Below, piece by piece: positions 23,072 through 35,191 of a stretch of 64,000 bases of DNA (position 1 is its first letter; every line of letters starts with the position of its first letter). The notes beneath the pieces are model-generated. The model searched no databases. It was not told the origin of the DNA and worked only from the letters and a program-made list of their open reading frames with translations. Position numbers and translations under genes: made by a program. The DNA comes from Brassica napus (lineage: Eukaryota > Streptophyta > Magnoliopsida > Brassicales > Brassicaceae): assembly GCF_020379485.1 (NCBI RefSeq), contig NC_063438.1, positions 5,846,835 to 5,910,834 of the forward strand, read 5' to 3'.

Positions 23072-26056
23072 TAACAATGCATATGCTATCTTAAACTAGC
23101 AGTGATAGTTTGAAAAAAAAAACTACGCAGTAATAAGTGTCAGTTCATATTCATTTAAACTGATTGATCTTTCTAATTATAGTATATTTAAACTGTATAA
23201 TGGGATTACTGTGTATAAATTTGGACAAGGCTAATCCTAATATATGATCAGTCTTAAGAAAATGTAACTCAAAACGTTTATTCACATTGTTAAAATGTTG
23301 TTATGAAGTTTCCAGCTATCACAAAATTAATCGACTTTGCTATTTTCCTACAAATTTCCTACACTATATCCTATATACTAATATTAAACTATTTCTATGA
23401 TGTTTTTATTTTATAAAGGTAATCGATACTTATATGTATTTATATAAATACAGAATAAGCGGTTAGTTCAGGCTTTGGATACTGTTAATTTTTTTCTTTT
23501 AAAGTTTTAAGTTTCATAGTTCAACCCTAACACATTTAATAGAGATGTGGTTATGACACCATTTAGGATACTGTTGAGGGAGATTTTCTGATTTTAGTGA
23601 TACGGTTTAACCTAACCGCACACGTGGATGTACTGTTGGCTGAAAGGCTCTCCTCTCAAGCTTTCCACACCGAAACCTCTCATAATCACACTCTACATAA
23701 ATGTTTAATTTATACATCGTATTTTGTGAGTTTTGTTTTGCAATTTTCCTCGCTAAAAAGGAAATTGGTAGTATAACCAGGTTAACAGTACCTCGCTTTC
23801 AAAAATAATAATTTATGTAAAAACAAAGCAAAGAATAAAGCATCTCTAGAGGGTTTGAGAAACTCTCTTTTTCGCTTTTTTATGACATCAATCAGATAAT
23901 CTATTGACTCCAAAATAGTTCACTTTTTATTATCGCTAATTTAAATAAAGTTCTAGTGAACTATCTTATTTTAATCTCATTTATATCATATTTATTCGTA
24001 AAGTTTTGTCTTTCAAAATGTTTTTTACCTTAGCAAGAAACCACTTGAGATGATCCAACGTCTACTTTGCCTGAAGGACAGATGAAAGCTTTCTCATTCT
24101 CATTTTTTTCATGGCCAATGAACTTGAAATCACAGGCCTAATAACTTCAAAGTCCATTTACCATAAAGCCCATCAGATCATCTTTTATTGTGCACCAGCC
24201 CATCAGATAATCAAAAGCGTGTAACCCACCCCCAAAATATCGCTTTTAGCTATTTACCCTTTTATGACAAAAGTAAAAAGAAAAAAGAAGAGAATAACAT
24301 AAAGTTGGAGAGAAATATTTTATTGGATTGTAAAAAAACAATAGAAGCCGACATTATGATGTTTACGTTTAGATGGATACGAGGTAGTTGGATAAGATAA
24401 GCTGAATGATAATTTTTTTTTATAAACTTGCTAATATTATGGGTTTTCTTTGTTTTCACCAAAAAGAGAATTATAGATTGAAAATCTTATTTTAGATTGA
24501 AAATCTTATTTTTATTGATAGTGTTTAAAATCAATCGGTGTAAAAAATATGGTCTATATCCAAGATTATATAAAGTCAATGCAAATTTATTGCAAGCATA
24601 TATATAACCCTTCACAATTGCATGCCCAAGTTAGATTCCGAGTGTGCCAATAGTGTAAATGATATTGAGTTCCACTTGATTCTGGCTGGGCCACAACAAA
24701 GTCACTTGACACAAGTCTGCAAAAATCCATGGTTGCATCATTAGCACAACAGAATAGAGATTCATTATCTCATCTGCCAAAAGTTTAAACACAGTATGAT
24801 TGTTCGCCACGAGTTTTCCTTTAATCATATTGTTGTCATCAAATCATCATTCCGTTCGTATGTCTCACTTTACTGTCTTCATAGAGAAACTCCCAAACGT
24901 ATATATGTTTAATGATTTTAGTTAGTCAATTTAAATATCTTACTTTACTATCTTTTCAATTTATATAACTATGAGAGGCGTAGTTATTATCTAAACTGTT
25001 AAATGAAAGGTTTCACCCACTTTTGTTTAGAAAATAGTTTTTTTTTATTGTTCTATCAAAGATAAATTTTATTTAAACTATATTTTCTGATATGTAAATA
25101 CCATATATAATTATTTAATGTTTAAATCTTATTCTATCTAAATATAAAATTTTATTTGTATAATTTACACCATATTTTCTATATATAGAATATATTTTAT
25201 TTGATATCATACTTTCTTTATAAATGATGTGTTATTCTTTTGTTTGGAAAACTATTATTATTTTAAAATATTTTATCAAACTATAATTATTTTTAAATCA
25301 TCTAAAATTATATTTTTTTTAAATGTAAATATCAAAATAATTAATATATATGTTAAATTAATTTTTATTTTATTTTAAACTTAATTTTATTGCATTTACA
25401 AAGTATTTTAAAAAAAACTACATTTAATTATGAAATAAATAGTAATATACAGTTATATATATTATTTTAAACTTGTACCGTGCTTTGGACCACTTTTTAT
25501 TCATTTTCACAATTCAAACATATGTTTTAGAAGCTAGATCCGCTTGATACACACTTGTACTGCTAGATCCACTACATCCATCTTTGTTCTACCCCAATCC
25601 GTTTGATCCGCAAACATTTAATCCACTTTCTCCACCAAAGAATCATATATAGCAAGGTAAGTTTCAAATGCAGAAATTCATTCAATTTATCTTCAAAATT
25701 TATAAAGAGAGATATATATGATTGATTATACATAAAACTGTCCCAAGTATTTTTAACAAGTTTCTTCTCGATCAACGAGTTAGCCTATATTGTAAATTTT
25801 ATCGGTTCATGTAACTGTAAAACCTGTTCAGCCAAATGCGGTAGCGCAGCAATTTAGCAAAACATACTTTAAGCATGTTTCTCTAAACTCTAGTTAGGTT
25901 AGATACAAGTTGAAGTTCTTTTTTTTTTTGCTAAATGCAAATTGAAGTTTCCCTAAAAGAAAAATGTATTTTTTTTTCTACTTCTGATATTCTGAAAGTT
26001 ATAAAGGCCAAGTACAAGAGATGGCTGAGAACCAAAATTATGATCCATTACAAAGG
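23072..26056. other. Intergenic AT-rich DNA, no gene recognised
   Basis: No domain-bearing ORF or RNA gene is seen. Several A/T homopolymers and short decayed repeats are present. A repeated ATTGAAAATCTTATTTT motif occurs at about 24476-24512. Confidence 0.5.
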
Positions 26057-27173
26057 GGGTTGTTCGTTTCTCCATCTGTTATCTCCATCCAGATGTTCCA
26101 TCTATGTAATATATCCAGATGATCCATCTAGAGTTAGAGGATGTTCGTTTCTCCATTTAGATGAACAACATAGATGAGCCATCTCGATAGATTTTATGTT
26201 CGTTTTTTTTTTCATTTCCATCCAGTTGAATGTAATTAACAAATTACAAATATACCCATATTTTGATTTAATCATATGTTTGATATTAATTTTAAGTATA
26301 CTAATTTATATTATTTAGTCTAAAATATATTTGAACTGAAAGTATTTTAAAATTGGCATTTTAACATTTATAATTTTTTATTTCATATAAATATTTAAAT
26401 TTGCATTTTGACATACATAAATTTATAAGTTTCAGAATATTTAATCTAAAATATGAGAACCAACATAATAGAATGTGATAAAAAGTTTCAAGATATTTAA
26501 ATTTGCCCACATAACATAATGTGATAAAAAGTTTCAAGATATTTAAATCTAAAAATAAAACCCACATAACATAATGTGATATAAAGTTTCAAAAGCAACA
26601 ACAACAAAGTTTCAAAAGCATTGGTAACAAGGTTTTAAATATAACAAGCTTGAAAAACACAATTCAATCCTCAAGCTTCAAGAGTTGAGCCAACTATTAT
26701 AAAATCCCGATTCCAAGAGATGATCCAATTAAAACCTAAAAAAATTCAATTGAGAGAAAATGTCAATAAGCATCAGTACTATCAAAACCACTACACAACA
26801 AGCAACCACTCAGCAGATGAATCATCACCAAAACATCACCAAACAAAAACAGAACATCACATATGCGCACATAATCAACATGTCACAACATAAAGACGGT
26901 CTCAAGCAAGTCTCAGCAACTCAGATCACATAAGCACAAACATAGCTTTAACAACACACAAGAACACCAAACCAACATCATCAGACAAGAAAAAATGAAT
27001 TATTACTTTAGTCCAAAGAGCAAATACAATACCAACACAAAGGACACAAGATATACTGAAGCATAAAACAGATTAACCCATCAGCAAGCTTGAAAATCAA
27101 ATAAACATTACTCTTCTCTCATGTAATTGTGCACCAAATCACAAAACAAGCAGTAGTGCATACCTGTATGATG

Positions 27174-28088
27174 CTAATATGGAAGTCTAGTTCCTCTTGC
27201 CATCTCCATAGTAATAGAGTCACGCATACCCTCCATCACTTTATCACCCGCCTGAATGTATGGAACATGCTTTTGTTCTTGATCATCACCATGTTGTTCA
27301 TATGATTCCACTCCTTCCCAATATAAGAGGTTGATATCTTCATGCTGCGAATCTCGAATGAAGTCGTGGAGGACCATTGTGGTTGTCACAATCTTTATCC
27401 ATTTCTTCAACTCATACTTGGGATGTTTTATGTCTGAAATCCTCAGTTTTGCTTTCCATACACCAAAAGTTCTTTCAATTATTGATTTTAAACCAGCTGG
27501 TCTGCGGTTAAACAACTCCATAATGTTTGACGGTGTACCTCCTCTTTTGAACTAATCTATATGGTATCTAGTTCTGCGATGAGTACCTAAGTAACCATCT
27601 CTAGTAGGATAACCTGAGTCGACCAAATAATATTTTCCAAGTGGTTGGTGAGGAAAGGAAGCTTCCTCAGTAACACAATATGTAAGCACCTTTGTGTCAT
27701 GTGCTCTCCTAAGAACCCCAACATAAGCATATATGAATCTCATGCTGAAATTACAAATAGCCAGCACATTCATGGTTTCTTCAGATTTACTACCTCTGAA
27801 TGGCTCCACATTTCCAGATGGTGGACGAACAGGAACATGAATACCATCTAAAGCACCTATGCAATTCTTAAAGTAAGGTCAATACTGCGGATTCCTTACT
27901 AGAAAAAGACTAGCATTTGTGAAGTCATTCCTACTCACACTAAAGCATAAATGTAGCATTCGTTGTATAGCTGAATGTAAATTCCATTCTCTAAAACTAC
28001 CATGCAAGACACATTCTCTAATAAGGCTAAATGATGGACAGTCACAGTATACGACACTATAAGTTTCTATATGATTCTCGCTACACAA
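27174..28088 (-). pseudogene. Harbinger DDE transposase (HARBI1-like nuclease), with an in-frame stop
   Basis: Reading the minus strand, 27879-28088 resembles the N-terminal part. After a frame change, 27552-27870 and 27174-27521 form one continuous frame broken by a single TAG near 27549-27551. The three catalytic acids can be assigned: Asp in GALDGIHVP, Asp in YLVDSGYP and Glu in IIERTFGVWK. The C-terminal part (KWIKIVTTTMVLHDFIRD) is also typical of the family. The enzyme would cut and paste the element at TWA targets. The stop after YHID and the N-terminal frame break make it non-functional as it stands. Confidence 0.75.
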
Positions 28089-28305
28089 GAGTACAAAGCT
28101 TTAGACTCACCTTACTGTCCATCTCGACATACACCAAACCGTATCTACTTCAGCGAACTGTATCCTCTACTTCACCAAACCTGAAATATCAAAACCATTA
28201 CCAAACTTATAATTTCAGAACCATTGCACCTAACAAAAGCTTATTCTCATCAGACAAGATAATTCTCATAACCAAAAGCTGATTCTCATATAATATAAAG
28301 AAGTC

Positions 28306-29371
28306 TCACAAACATAATATCATAAGACAAACGACACTAGAGTTCATACAAAACACAAACACAAACAGAAGCACAAACACAACATAGTCTTCAAGCATCT
28401 CTACTTTCACCAGTAGCAAACTCCAAATAGAGAACTTTGTTCTCATCCTCTTCATAGAAAAAGAAGGTCTGACGATTATTAGCATCTTGCTTGAGATGGT
28501 TGATAGCTGCTTTGTACAATAGAGATCAAATCCTGGTAGCAGACATCGAATGTAACACTTCCATAGCTCTGGCTGATTACAAATGAACTCAGGATGACAC
28601 CCTATCATTTTTTTTCTTGTCAGAAAGAACATATGCTACAGTCTGTCCTACTTGCATCCCTTGATCTATTTCTGTTAGTTTTTGTTCTACTTGAAGATGA
28701 TGGGCTAGTAGTTCTTGATTCAATTGTATCATTGGTTTCCTGAGTAGGAGGAATTTGCCTATATGTAGCATTTGTGTCTTCAGCATCACCATCATCATGA
28801 TACTAATCAAGATGACCTTCGCCTTGCTGATCCAAATGCTCTTCGCCTTGCTGAGCAATCCATCTTTCACCTCCACTTATGTGAACCGTTCCAAACGCTT
28901 TTTCCATCAAGTTCATATTCGCAATTTGCTTCTCTTTAAGCTTTCTTGCTGCTGGCCATTCCTGAAACCAATACAAGAGCTGCCATTTAGACGCTAAAAC
29001 TAATAGTATGGAACATATCACAACTAGCAAGCGTATTCACGTCAAAATTTTAGCAATCGAAGTCGAAGTGAGCTGATTTAATGTCTGCAAGGCGTCTGTG
29101 TAACACATATCAAAGCGTCTGTGATAATAGTCACATTGAACCCTCTAATATGTTCGAAGATCTTGAAAAAACAATATCAAACAAACTGAACAAAATAGCT
29201 AATTAACTATACCTTACACAACTCGTTCCACCAATTATCAGACATGTCTATAAACCCAGATGGATCATAACCAAGTCTAGTTCTCTTGCGAGTCAGCCGC
29301 TTGAAATGGTCATACTGCTTCTTGCAAGTAGTGTGTTTGATCCCAAACTTTCTCCAAGGTCCTCGTTAAAT
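28306..29371 (-). pseudogene. Harbinger ORF1, Myb/SANT-like DNA-binding protein (broken)
   Basis: The exon-like segment ending near 29215 encodes FGIKHTTCKKQYDHFKRLTR and, shortly after, PSGFIDMSDNWWNEL. This is the Myb/SANT-like trihelix domain found in Harbinger ORF1 and related plant proteins. The following pieces at 28803-29030, 28589-28876 and 28306-28632 are downstream ORF1 fragments in different frames. They include a duplicated HLDQQGE peptide (about 28803-28860). ORF1 helps import the transposase and recognises the element ends. Frame breaks suggest decay, though some may be introns. Confidence 0.6.
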
Positions 29372-30834
29372 TCATAGAATTTGTCGATGATGAACTATCT
29401 CCGAGCTTCATTAACATTTTTTTTCAACTTTTTCTCAATTCTCAGTTGGAGATATAGCTCAATTGAAGTAACGAAGTAAGGTTTGACCCCAAAAAAAAGT
29501 GTTGACAGCAAAAGTTCCATAAATTGAGAAATCGTATTCGGCTGCCTATGGGACATTTTAATTCGTCTTTGTATCTGAATGAAAAATAATAATTCGATTT
29601 AATATATTTTGTTTGGTATATCTGCTTATGGTCGCACTAATGACAGGAGTTAAATACGCCAATATTTCTTGACCTTGTATTTTTTTTTTGAACAAAGAGC
29701 TTTTATTCATTTATAGTTTTTTTTTAAATAACTAACATGCATATTATTTTTCCTTTTAAAAAGGGACGTATTGTTCAATACTTATGTTTACTTTTTGTAC
29801 GTAAACGGGACTTCAGTATATTGCTAAAAGTAAGAAAATGGTGTTTTGACTTGTTGGGAAAGTTAGCTGTTTGAGCAAGATAAAAAAGTAATAAAATATT
29901 GTTGAAATATAGAGGATTAAAATTCGTTGAACTTGTGCATTTCTTTATTTATTTTATTTTATGAAATAAAAATTATCAAAATAATAAATTCTGTTATGAA
30001 AGGCATTTTATAATGAAAGCTAGGGATACATCTAGTACTTTTTTTTTTTAACATGATCCATCTAGTACTATATAATCGAAAATGTAACGCTCTTCGTTTA
30101 TAGTGTACGAGTGATCTAAACATATACTACTTTCAATTTTGCCCTGAGAAGGAAAGACTATTTACAAATAAAAGCAAGTTTGATTTCTTGAACCAAATAA
30201 AATAAAATTTGCATTAAATTGAAAACGCACTATCCAATTATGAATCAATCTTAGTGCGGTGGGTGGCACTGACACAGCTGATTAAAGCTGCGTTTAAAGA
30301 CCCGAAATAGTAATCAGTCAAAAAAACTAAAGTAAAAGTTTTCTTCTTAAGAAAATCATTTACTCTGTTAGAAACAAAATACCATCACCCTCTCACTTTA
30401 TGCACATCCACGCGCACATAACTCGTTACTATAGTATTAAATATTTGTGGCGTTTTAGCATTTACAATTTTTAAAAGGGGACGTGTGAAAATAGTGATGC
30501 AAAAAGCCTAAGGACAGTTTTAGTTGTATACTGTCAAGTCATTTGTAAATTGTAATTATGTCTCACCTCGTTAATAAATATCTTCTCACCGTTCAAGCGT
30601 GGTGTTATCAACTGATTATGTTTTTAATCTTATCAACTCTCTAATCGTGGTTAAGAAATATCTTACAAATCAAGTCATGGTGTTATCAACTGAGAATAGT
30701 TTCTAATCTTGTCAAATCTGTAATCATAGTATAGTTAACATACGCACATAAGCCAACATCAATAACAAAATAAAATCAGCACACACCATTTTCTTTACCT
30801 TTTTCACGTGATAGCAAAGCAATCAATATTTCAA
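29372..30834. other. Intergenic DNA, nothing recognised
   Basis: No gene or RNA is seen. A/T homopolymers occur throughout. Positions 30590-30680 hold two related copies of a GTGGTGTTATCAACTGA-type segment. Confidence 0.45.
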
Positions 30835-30848
30835 CATTTGTGTTTGCT

Positions 30849-31185
30849 TTTTTTTTTTCTAAGGCTGATTATGATAAGAGAAAGATTACATAGACAATTC
30901 GACAACCGACATTACTACATGCCTTATGGGGACCTACGTCTAACTGTATCACCTGAGCCATCCTATGAAGATTCACGCATGGCCAGATTTACTTGCACCA
31001 TGCTGAAGATTCCTTGTAAGCATTTCTTCTGTAGTCTTCATAATTGTTTTAATAAATCGCTCTCTCCGGGACTTGAAACCTGGATTTCCTGTAATCTGCA
31101 AGAAATTGCATAGTCTAGGATTCGAACCTTAGACCTGGATGTAAAAACCTTTAAATCTTAACCATTAGGCTACGGTGCTTCCATG
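30849..31185 (-). mobile_element. tRNA-derived SINE with 14-bp target duplication
   Basis: The minus strand shows Pol III promoter motifs: box A TAGCCTAATGGT (31161-31172) and box B GGTTCGAATCC (31118-31128). The element ends in a poly-A tail (poly-T at 30849-30859 on the plus strand). It is flanked by a perfect direct repeat CATTTGTGTTTGCT at 30835-30848 and 31186-31199. All hallmarks of a full-length SINE are therefore present, about 337 bp long. An ORF on the plus strand inside it is meaningless. Confidence 0.88.
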
Positions 31186-31237
31186 CATTTGTGTTTGCTA
31201 GAAGACCAATATTATACAACATTAAAGCAAACATAAT

Positions 31238-31487
31238 ATTCTCTCTGTTTATAGATAAACGATTTTTTAGGAAATTTTTGATGTTTCAAAATAGACTATA
31301 TTTTCATATATTAATGCATTTTTTAATTTTATCAAAAATTGTGTAACCAATGATATTTTCAATTTGTTTTGTAATTGGTTGAATAACTTTTAATTTATAT
31401 TTTAGTGATATTTTTAAGATAAAAAATAAGTTTTTTAATAGTTGTGCACAATCTTAAAACTTCGTATATTTTAAAACATATAGAGTA
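31238..31487. mobile_element. Degenerate Stowaway-like MITE
   Basis: The left end (TTCTCTCTGTTTATAGA) and right end (reverse strand ACTCTATATGTTTTAAAA) weakly resemble the CTCCCTCYGTTT ends of the Stowaway-like elements elsewhere in the window. Interpretation is tentative. Confidence 0.35.
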
Positions 31488-31499
31488 ACTTATTCAAAT

Positions 31500-33672
31500 A
31501 TATATTAATACATATAGAAATGTGTTCATTTTAAGGTGAAATTATATGTAGTGCATCAGTGCATGCTTAACTTCATTCTAACACCGATCACGTGGATCAT
31601 TTTTTTGTTTGGCAAGAGAGATATTTTCGTAATCTTTTTAAGAGAAAATACAAGTAAAGAGTTGTTCGTTTGTTCATATGTCATCGAGATAATTATTTGT
31701 TGATAGTTTATCAATCAGTCCTAAAACATTAATATTGGGAGGACGTTTTTTCAGCCCTCGATTAAACAAAAGAAAACGTAAGGGAAGAAGCATTGAATGA
31801 GTGTGGGGTTTGTTTCTGCAAAATCTCCAGAGAAAGAAAAGTGAATGAAGGGCTCTCACAAGAATGGAGAGTACGCGCTAAGAAGGAACGTGAGGGTCGA
31901 GACTTTCCAAAAGAAGATAGGAAACATATGTCGGGGCATTAACCATTTGTGTATTTGGATTCGTAACCCGTTTTGTCCGGGTCCTGCCCCAGTCTACTTG
32001 CGATGTGTGCCTCTATAGCCTCTTCTCTATTGCTGTATCTATAGATGTAGACTGTTCTCTCGCGTGTTCACCAAAAAAACAACAGCACAAATCTTGAAAT
32101 AAAAACGAAGAAAGAAAGAAAATAAAAAGTCGCCCTTGATCCTCGGGTTCTTTGTAATTTATGACACTCCCAATTTAAGACCCTCTTCACCTTTTTATCT
32201 ACGTATCTATCTGTCCTTTTTACAGATTTTTAATTACATTTATACCCCTACATGTTGTACTTGTACAGGTTTAGTTGTCCCTATTCTTTGCTACATCGTG
32301 GCCATTTGAATTCCACCCAAGTAATAAATAACAATCTACTTCTTGTTAAGTTTTTGGGTATTTTTCATCTTTGTTATAATGTACTCTCTAATCTCTATAC
32401 ATTTGTACTAGTTAGATGGGCCAGAAAAATATTCAAATGAAGTGATCAACCAAGACATCACCACATAATCGACCAAACATTTCAAAACAAACTAATAAAT
32501 GAAGTGTTCGACCAGTGATACTTTGTAATGATCGACCAATAAGTGACGGTACTTGTAACCGACGCGGTTCGGTATATGATCCTAATCTATTTTATTTAAG
32601 AGACGTTAGTAGACTTAAGTCTCTTTTAGTTTAGTTGTTTTTAAGATAAGAGAATCTATCTTGCTTCTCTTCAAGAAGATCATCTCTTGACACTTATGAA
32701 TTGGTGACACTTCCTTAATCCATATTTACAATCCTTGATCTTTTATGCTCGTGAACTATTTGTCAAATGCTAGCTTGACTCATATGTTAGAGAGTTTTTT
32801 AGCCAAAGAAAATGAAATTTAAGGTGAATTGTGAGTGTCTGATGTACAATTTACTCAATTTGGAAATGGGAGTTTAGGAAAAATATATAATGCGCATTGT
32901 GACAAACACCATAAAAATGACTAAGTCAATGATTAATCATGCTCAAGGATTGAGCCTAATTAACCATCTGATATTTTTATATATTATCTTGTTACATGAT
33001 TTCCTATGTTTTTAGTTTTTTACCCTTCTTGAATTTGTAGGCAAACAGTTTTTTGTTTGTTTGCTTGTATATTAAGATCTAATCTAATTCAAAATAGGGT
33101 ATGATTAGGCTAGTTCCTTATCTGGGTCGACATAATCATAAGCATTTTCGAACCTCATTTTACCAAACACATATAATCATATATAATCCCTACCATCTGT
33201 TTCTCCCAACATATCCTACCATTTATGTGACCCTACTTTGTAGATACGCAATAAGTCCCCTCTTTTTACAATGAAATTTGGTATGTTTATCATTTATATA
33301 CTATGATGACTTTATAGGTTCAGGAACAAATCTATATTAGTTTAGGGAAGACATTGCAAAAAAAATCTCTATTAGTATTAACGGAACAAAACTCCATTAG
33401 TATTAATCAATACGATCACCAGTTCACCACGTATAAAGATTATACGATGGATCATTAATAGAAAGTTATACTAAGTTGTCAAAATAAAATCTAATAATCA
33501 GAAAATGGCAAATCAATAGAAAACAAAGTTCGCATGGTCTTGCATGCCATCGACGTCTTTGTCGATGTTGTCTCCTTCGTTGTCATTCCTGTTGGTTGCG
33601 ATTTCGGGTATCGTTTACGGTAAATAAATATATATATTTTTTCTCGGTGATATTTTCTTTCTTGCTCAGAAT
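31500..33672. other. Intergenic DNA with a possible solo-LTR-like segment
   Basis: No gene is seen. About 32450-32720 looks LTR-like: repeated CGACCA motifs, then TTTATTTAAGAGACG, a possible TATA/start region, and CTTCTCTTCAAGAAGATCATCTC. I found no clean TG...CA ends or target duplication, so this is only a suggestion. Confidence 0.3.
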
Positions 33673-33681
33673 TTTAACTAG

Positions 33682-33983
33682 GGCAAATCTTCAAAATAGC
33701 ACATTTCTAAGTTTATATCACAAAAATAGTACTCAAAAACTAAAATGACCAAAATAGCATTTTATCTTTTGAAAAATTTAAATTTTTTTATTTTTCAAAA
33801 TTTGAAATCTTATCTCCAAAACCTCATTTCTCAACTCTAAACCCTAAAACCTAAACTCTAAACCCTAAACCCTAAATTCTAAACCCTAAACCCACCCCTT
33901 GAGTGCTATTTTTGTGACTTTTGGCATTGAGTGCTAGTTTGGGAATAAAAACTTGATTTAGTGATATTTTGGTCTTTTTCTCT
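33682..33983 (-). mobile_element. Non-autonomous Mutator-like element (MULE MITE), copy 2
   Basis: The 302-bp element is flanked by a perfect 9-bp repeat TTTAACTAG (33673-33681 and 33984-33992). Read on the reverse strand, it begins AGAGAAAAAGACCAAAATAT and contains CAAGTTTTTATTCCCAAACT and GTCACAAAAATAGCACTC, matching the left end of the element at 6803. It is the same family in opposite orientation. Its interior holds telomere-like AAACCCT repeats (33836-33895). Confidence 0.85.
33836..33895 (+). repeat. Interstitial telomere-like repeats (AAACCCT variants)
   Basis: About eight copies of CTAAACC(CT) variants, the plant telomere unit in degenerate form, lie inside the MULE MITE rather than at a chromosome end. 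Confidence 0.85.
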
Positions 33984-33992
33984 TTTAACTAG

Positions 33993-35191
33993 TTCTTCGT
34001 CATTTAAAATCTATTTTCATATGCAGTTTTTTTTTTATTATTCAAACCAGTGAAGAATTTTATCAAAAAAAAAACCATTTAAGAAGCAATCACAAGGTCT
34101 TATATAAATTATACTTCTAAATGCATTATGTGGATGTAAATTATGTGCGTCCTACTCCAATAATGTAGCTTAAAAATCTAGCAAACAAATTTCGCAGACA
34201 TTACATATATTAATTTCAAAATTTTCAGAAATCAATCTAATTAGTTTCAAACTTGAATCACAATACAAAACACATGATTATCCATCATAGAGACGTATTC
34301 ATCAGAAAAAAAAAGACTTTCTCAAAGTATATACCACCAAGTCACTAAAAAAAGAAAAAAAAAACTATAACAAACTATTCCACTACCGTACTAAATAATC
34401 ACGGGATATATATATATAAAAATAAAATGTAGAATATAACGGTAATCCACAGTTCCACACATTCAAATCTAACCATAAACAAAAAAAAAAACACATGAAC
34501 TGCCTTTCGTTTTGTTTTTACTACGCACACATGGACCGCCTGAAATAATAAATTGATAATAATGTGGTAAATACCTTAAACTAATCACTTATGTGCATCG
34601 ATCCCTAAAAGTATGCGACCACTATTCTCCACCACTAGAAATAAAAAAGTAATCAAAAGAGACGACAAATAAAGAGATTAATTATTCTTGCAGATCTTAT
34701 TGTATAACCCATCATTAATACTTGTAATGAAAAAACACTTGTATAAAGTACATCTGTAAAAACCCAATAGTATTATCAACATTGCAAAAACCTTTGGTTA
34801 AAAAAAAGGGTAATAAAGAAGAAGAAGAAGAAACCAATCTATCAAAAAATCTAATCTCAACACGCACAAAAGGTCTAAAAGCCACACCACACACATCAGT
34901 CACCAGACGTAGCAGAAGAGACCACTGTACTACACAGAGAGCAGCACTCAGTACTATTCTGAGTTCTGACCCTCCCGCTCTCCTCTTAAACACTGTCTCA
35001 AAAGAAAAATTAAAAATCAAAACTTTTATTCTCAAACGAAAAATTAAAAATCTTGGCTTTTAAGACTCACTCGCTCATATCACTGTGCTGCTCTCTTCTC
35101 TTCACTTTTCTGAAAGAGGGTAAAGTTCCAAGTCATGAAGAAATAAAAAAAGCTCTTATCTTTTATCTCTTTATCTCTCTCTCTCTCTCTG
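33993..35191 (+). other. ARF3 upstream region and 5' leader
   Basis: No separate gene is seen. Positions 34990-35190 are probably the ARF3 5'UTR. They contain a CT-repeat tract (35167-35190) right before the start codon and a TGTCTC auxin-response-type hexamer near 34995. Confidence 0.5.
35135..35146 (+). promoter_or_regulatory. Minimal upstream ORF in the ARF3 leader
   Basis: ATG AAG AAA TAA lies 45 nt before the ARF3 start codon. Upstream ORFs in the Arabidopsis ETTIN leader are known to reduce translation unless reinitiation occurs. This one would be transcribed if the leader begins upstream of 35135. Confidence 0.5.

Larger units (their letters stand above)
26057..29371 (-). mobile_element. 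PIF/Harbinger DNA transposon relic (ORF1 + transposase)
   Basis: Both genes of a Harbinger element are recognisable on the minus strand: the DDE transposase (27174-28088) and a Myb/SANT-like ORF1 (about 28306-29371). The sequence starting at 26057, GGGGGTTGTTCGTTTCTCC, resembles the GGG-rich plus GTTCGTTT termini of plant Harbinger elements and may be its 3' end. I could not find the matching inverted end beyond 29371. About 26360-26640 contains short tandem repeats (GTGATAAAAAGTTTCAAGAT and variants), and 26600-27170 is AC-rich noncoding sequence. Confidence 0.7.

Noticed and set aside
30808..31113. 101-aa ORF on the plus strand
   Set aside because: Lies inside the SINE on the opposite strand.
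33836..33895. Telomere or chromosome fusion site
   Set aside because: The AAACCCT repeats are degenerate, short, and wholly inside a transposon with its own target duplication.
34782..35063. 93-aa ORF upstream of ARF3
   Set aside because: It begins at a non-ATG codon and is low complexity; only the tiny ATG ORF at 35135 is relevant.
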